A stretch of 64,000 nt of DNA from positions 18,601 to 82,600 of the forward strand of contig CANMSN010000014.1 of assembly GCA_947500585.1 (NCBI GenBank), given 5' to 3'. Shown piece after piece: positions 61,963 to 64,000 of the stretch (positions are counted from its first letter, which is position 1; each line of letters starts with the position of its first letter). The notes beneath the pieces are model-generated. The model had not been told where the DNA came from. It did no database searches and was given only the letters and a program-made list of their open reading frames with translations. This stretch comes from an uncultured Flavobacteriaceae bacterium. GTDB taxonomy: Bacteria; Bacteroidota; Bacteroidia; Flavobacteriales; Flavobacteriaceae. The position numbers and the translations under genes were made by a program.

Positions 61963-62574
61963 ATGTCATTTAAAAAGCTAATAGAACCACTAAAAGATAC
62001 AATTTTGCATAAAGGTTTTGATGAACCCTTGGCGCTTCAAAAACAAATTCTATCTAAAATAAAAGGTGGTGCGAATTTATTTGTGATTGCTCCAAAGGAT
62101 TCTGGTAAAACAACAAGTTTGGTAATTAGCGTCATTCAGAAACTAAAAAATGCCTTTGAAGATGCTCCTCGTGCACTCATTTTTGTTAAAGACAAACAAA
62201 CTGCTTTAGATCTAGAATTGGAGTTTAATACCTTTAAAAGAGGCACAGATTTACGTGTGTATTGCGCCTATGAGGAACAGAATATTGATCATCAACGTGA
62301 TGAGATTTATGTGGGAACAGATATTGTTATTGCTACGCCAAAGCGATTAAATAAGTTGTTTTATTTAAACGGAATAAATTTAAATAAACTCCAAATATGT
62401 ATTATTGAAGATGCAGAATTTTTATTTAGCAATAATAATTTTGCCGAAGTAACTAGAATACCAGAGAGTATTAATAAGTGTCAGTATTTAGTTTTTACTA
62501 CTACATTTGATTCTCGTTTTCAACGTTGGCAAGACTCATTTATGTATAATGCAGAGGTTGTAAAATTGAAATAA
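61963..62574 (+). CDS. Single-RecA-domain DEAD-box-like protein
   Basis: A 203-residue cytosolic protein equal to only the first RecA domain of a DEAD-box helicase; normal enzymes have about 370 residues and two domains. The Q-motif-like start (GFDEPLALQKQILSKI) and Walker A (APKDSGKT, residues 43-50) are kept, but DEAD is replaced by EDAE (149-152) and SAT by TTT. With no second domain it cannot unwind RNA by the usual mechanism. No second-domain fragment follows, and the clean stop and own promoter suggest a stable short form rather than decay. I recall similar short proteins in other Flavobacteriaceae. It is possibly a regulator or partner of a full helicase. Confidence 0.85.
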   Translation: MSFKKLIEPLKDTILHKGFDEPLALQKQILSKIKGGANLFVIAPKDSGKTTSLVISVIQKLKNAFEDAPRALIFVKDKQTALDLELEFNTFKRGTDLRVYCAYEEQNIDHQRDEIYVGTDIVIATPKRLNKLFYLNGINLNKLQICIIEDAEFLFSNNNFAEVTRIPESINKCQYLVFTTTFDSRFQRWQDSFMYNAEVVKLK

Positions 62575-62599
62575 TGTACATGTTTTTTAACTCAGTTTT

Positions 62600-63136
62600 T
62601 TAATGTATTATTTTAAAATCTGTTTTTTTTACGAAGTTAAAAGCCCATTTTTCTATAGTTAATCTATCTTTTTCCCATGCGTCCCATGAATTTTTTGCCC
62701 ATATTTCAGACAGTTCAAAATGATGTTCTGGGTTTTCATTATTCCAAATATCGAAAATAGTCAAACCGTAAAATTTTTCTGGTTTTTGAAGCGGCTGTAT
62801 TATTTTATGAGTTTTATTGAATTGAGCAAATGCCATTTTCAACACAGCTGCCGAATTTAAATTCATACTTTTCTCAAATAAAAAATATAGACTCACTAAG
62901 TGAATACCTATAGAGTTAACCGCTTTTGGATTTGTTAAATTTCCTGGGTGCTGAGTTGCGTAAGCATCAACAGTATAATGATGAGCTTTTGAATATCTAA
63001 AATCAGAATATTCCTTTTCCAAAACTTCATTAAACATTTCATAACAACCTGAAGAAGAAAGCATATACTCATGACAATCTCCTTCAATATTTAAAGACTT
63101 TGCACCACAAGAAAAACAGGGTATATAATCTTCCAT
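62600..63136 (-). CDS. DUF5946 family protein
   Basis: A 178-residue cytosolic protein. It begins MEDYIPCFSCGAKSLNIEGDCHEYMLSSSGCYEMF, with a CxxC pair and further Cys/His residues that could bind zinc. It continues with HHYTVDAYATQHPGN, a hallmark of DUF5946, and a C-terminal WAKNSWDAWEKDRLTIEKWA. The function of the family is unknown. It lies 7 bp downstream of the GNAT gene, so the two form an operon. Confidence 0.85.
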   Translation of the reverse strand: MEDYIPCFSCGAKSLNIEGDCHEYMLSSSGCYEMFNEVLEKEYSDFRYSKAHHYTVDAYATQHPGNLTNPKAVNSIGIHLVSLYFLFEKSMNLNSAAVLKMAFAQFNKTHKIIQPLQKPEKFYGLTIFDIWNNENPEHHFELSEIWAKNSWDAWEKDRLTIEKWAFNFVKKTDFKIIH

Positions 63137-63143
63137 TTAATTT

Positions 63144-63620
63144 TTATTGACTCATATAATAATTAAGAACCTCAATATCTTTTATATGATTTCGATTCTC
63201 TTTATTGATTTTAAAACCTTTTTTTTCAAAAAATGCTCTCGCAGTAATACTGGAATCAGTAGTTAATTTATTAAAGCCTAGTCGCAATGACTCATTTTTT
63301 AATTCTTCAAAAAGAATACTTGCCACTCCTTGTCTTGTATAGTTACGATGAACATAAAGAAGATCTACATAATTACCGCTTTCTAAGGATCCAAATCCAA
63401 TTATTTTATCACTAATTTTTGCTATCAAGAAATATTGAGATTGAATTTTCTTTAGCCATCTAGTTTGATTTTTAATAGATGAAGTCCATACCTCAATCTG
63501 TTTTTCTGTATAATCATTGGAACAAGTACTTTTTATTGTTTTTACAAATAGATTATGCAATTCACCTAAGTGCTCAGGTTTAGCTTTGTCTATTTTGATT
63601 GTTTTGTTTTCATTCATCAT
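63144..63620 (-). CDS. GNAT family N-acetyltransferase
   Basis: A 158-residue cytosolic acetyltransferase with the GNAT core: YFLIAKISDKIIGFGSLESGNYVDLLYVHRNYTRQGVASILFEEL, where RQGVAS is the acetyl-CoA pyrophosphate loop (R/Q-x-x-G-x-A/G), then AFFEKKGFK. The substrate is unknown. Two ATG codons open the frame (63620 and 63617). It is the first gene of a two-gene unit with DUF5946. Confidence 0.92.
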   Translation of the reverse strand: MMNENKTIKIDKAKPEHLGELHNLFVKTIKSTCSNDYTEKQIEVWTSSIKNQTRWLKKIQSQYFLIAKISDKIIGFGSLESGNYVDLLYVHRNYTRQGVASILFEELKNESLRLGFNKLTTDSSITARAFFEKKGFKINKENRNHIKDIEVLNYYMSQ

Positions 63621-64000
63621 ATTTTACACACAACGATTATTATAAGAGAATTAGTAGACAAAAAAATGCACTACATTTCCATTTCACTAAATTAAAAGTA
63701 GTTTGAGCTTATATCAAAACCACTATAATCTTGCATTGTACTGTTTATAAATGGTATGACTTGTAGCTCACTCATCTCTATTTTGTTAGTGTTTTTTTGA
63801 GTCGTTGAATTGCCATAGCACATTTACAAGTTGCCATTTACCGTTGAGTTTTACTATGTGCATATAATCAATCCAATCATCTGCTATTAATTTTACAGAA
63901 GCTACCTTATCATAGATATCAAGAATAAATAACGTGAGTTCGACGTAAAAAGTTTAGTTTTTATTGAAGAAAAAAGCAGAATATTTAGTAAATTAAAGTA
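63621..64000. other. Terminal region without an intact gene
   Basis: The last 380 bp hold the promoter region of the GNAT gene and a broken gene fragment (63786-63953, listed separately). I see nothing else supportable. Confidence 0.6.
63786..63953 (-). pseudogene. C-terminal remnant of a lumazine-binding-like (SnoaL/NTF2-fold) protein
   Basis: Read on the minus strand, 55 codons plus TAA give TFYVELTLFILDIYDKVA, then a segment with DDWIDYMHIVKLNGKWQL, ending NVLWQFNDSKKH. This matches the C-terminal half of Lumazine_bd_2/DUF4440-type proteins (the family's 'V-x-ASVK...DWIDYMHL-x-K-x-NGEWKIVNVLW' pattern). An in-frame TAA at 63954-63956 lies immediately upstream and no start codon precedes the domain, so the N-terminal half is missing. 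It is a degraded gene or deletion remnant. Confidence 0.65.

Noticed and set aside
1..64000. Intact insertion sequence or transposase
   Set aside because: No transposase, integrase or resolvase reading frame was seen; mobile signals are limited to REP-like and cassette-like elements.

Overview
The window looks like chromosomal DNA of a marine-type Flavobacteriaceae (Bacteroidota). The evidence is the low GC content, the scarcity of Shine-Dalgarno sequences, TAnnTTTG-type -7 promoter elements, gliding genes gldF/gldG, Type IX secretion (T9SS) C-terminal sorting domains, lipoproteins with Bacteroidota-style lipoboxes, and bacillithiol genes bshA and bshC. The genus cannot be fixed from the sequence alone. 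I see no rRNA, tRNA, CRISPR array, intact insertion sequence or prophage. dnaN is present, but without dnaA or an obvious origin next to it.

Layout. 1-7.9 kb: small conserved proteins, an SPFH/prohibitin-like lipoprotein, a GH3-beta-lactamase fusion followed directly by bshA, a VOC protein and a carboxypeptidase-regulatory-domain protein. 8.0-17.8 kb: a surface-protein cluster holding an outer-membrane barrel, a small T9SS cargo, a long protein with a peptidase-G2-like region, a 1798-residue modular LRR protein with a T9SS domain, and an Fn3-like lipoprotein. bshC follows at 17.8 kb. 19.5-25.4 kb: an aerolysin/ETX-MTX2-like lipoprotein and two paralogous TPR-transmembrane-LuxR regulators. 25.6-34.5 kb: guaA, a LysM-PBP1 protein, DUF922 and DUF3820 proteins, tandem M28 peptidases, a universal stress protein, a c-type cytochrome and a DUF4870 protein. 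34.6-42.6 kb: dnaN, gldF-orf-gldG, SAM hydrolase with a monooxygenase, phoH and purC. 42.6-47.3 kb: a cassette-like single gene, then a DUF4242/cyclase-like/AraC regulator beside a secreted DUF4242 protein, TfoX and a membrane acyltransferase. 47.3-52.8 kb: alanine symporter, then DUF4212 + SSS symporter + acs (acetate uptake and activation). 52.8-64 kb: FAH hydrolase, a tiny basic protein, an ABC exporter, a TRAP transporter (P-Q-M), DinB, an MFS pump divergent from a Crp/Fnr regulator, YceI, a one-domain degenerate DEAD-box protein, DUF5946, GNAT, and the remnant of a lumazine-binding-like gene.

Most notable signal. Five copies of a direct repeat (GGAC, then GGAC again exactly 11 bp on, mostly GGACAAAnnnnGGACA) lie only upstream of the barrel gene, the small T9SS gene, the aerolysin-like lipoprotein (two copies) and one TPR-LuxR regulator. 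This ties the surface cluster, the pore-former-like lipoprotein and the regulator into one candidate regulon.

The intergenic regions also carry several families of REP-like palindromic elements. Two of them fold on paper into cloverleaf-like multi-arm structures closed by 15-bp stems.
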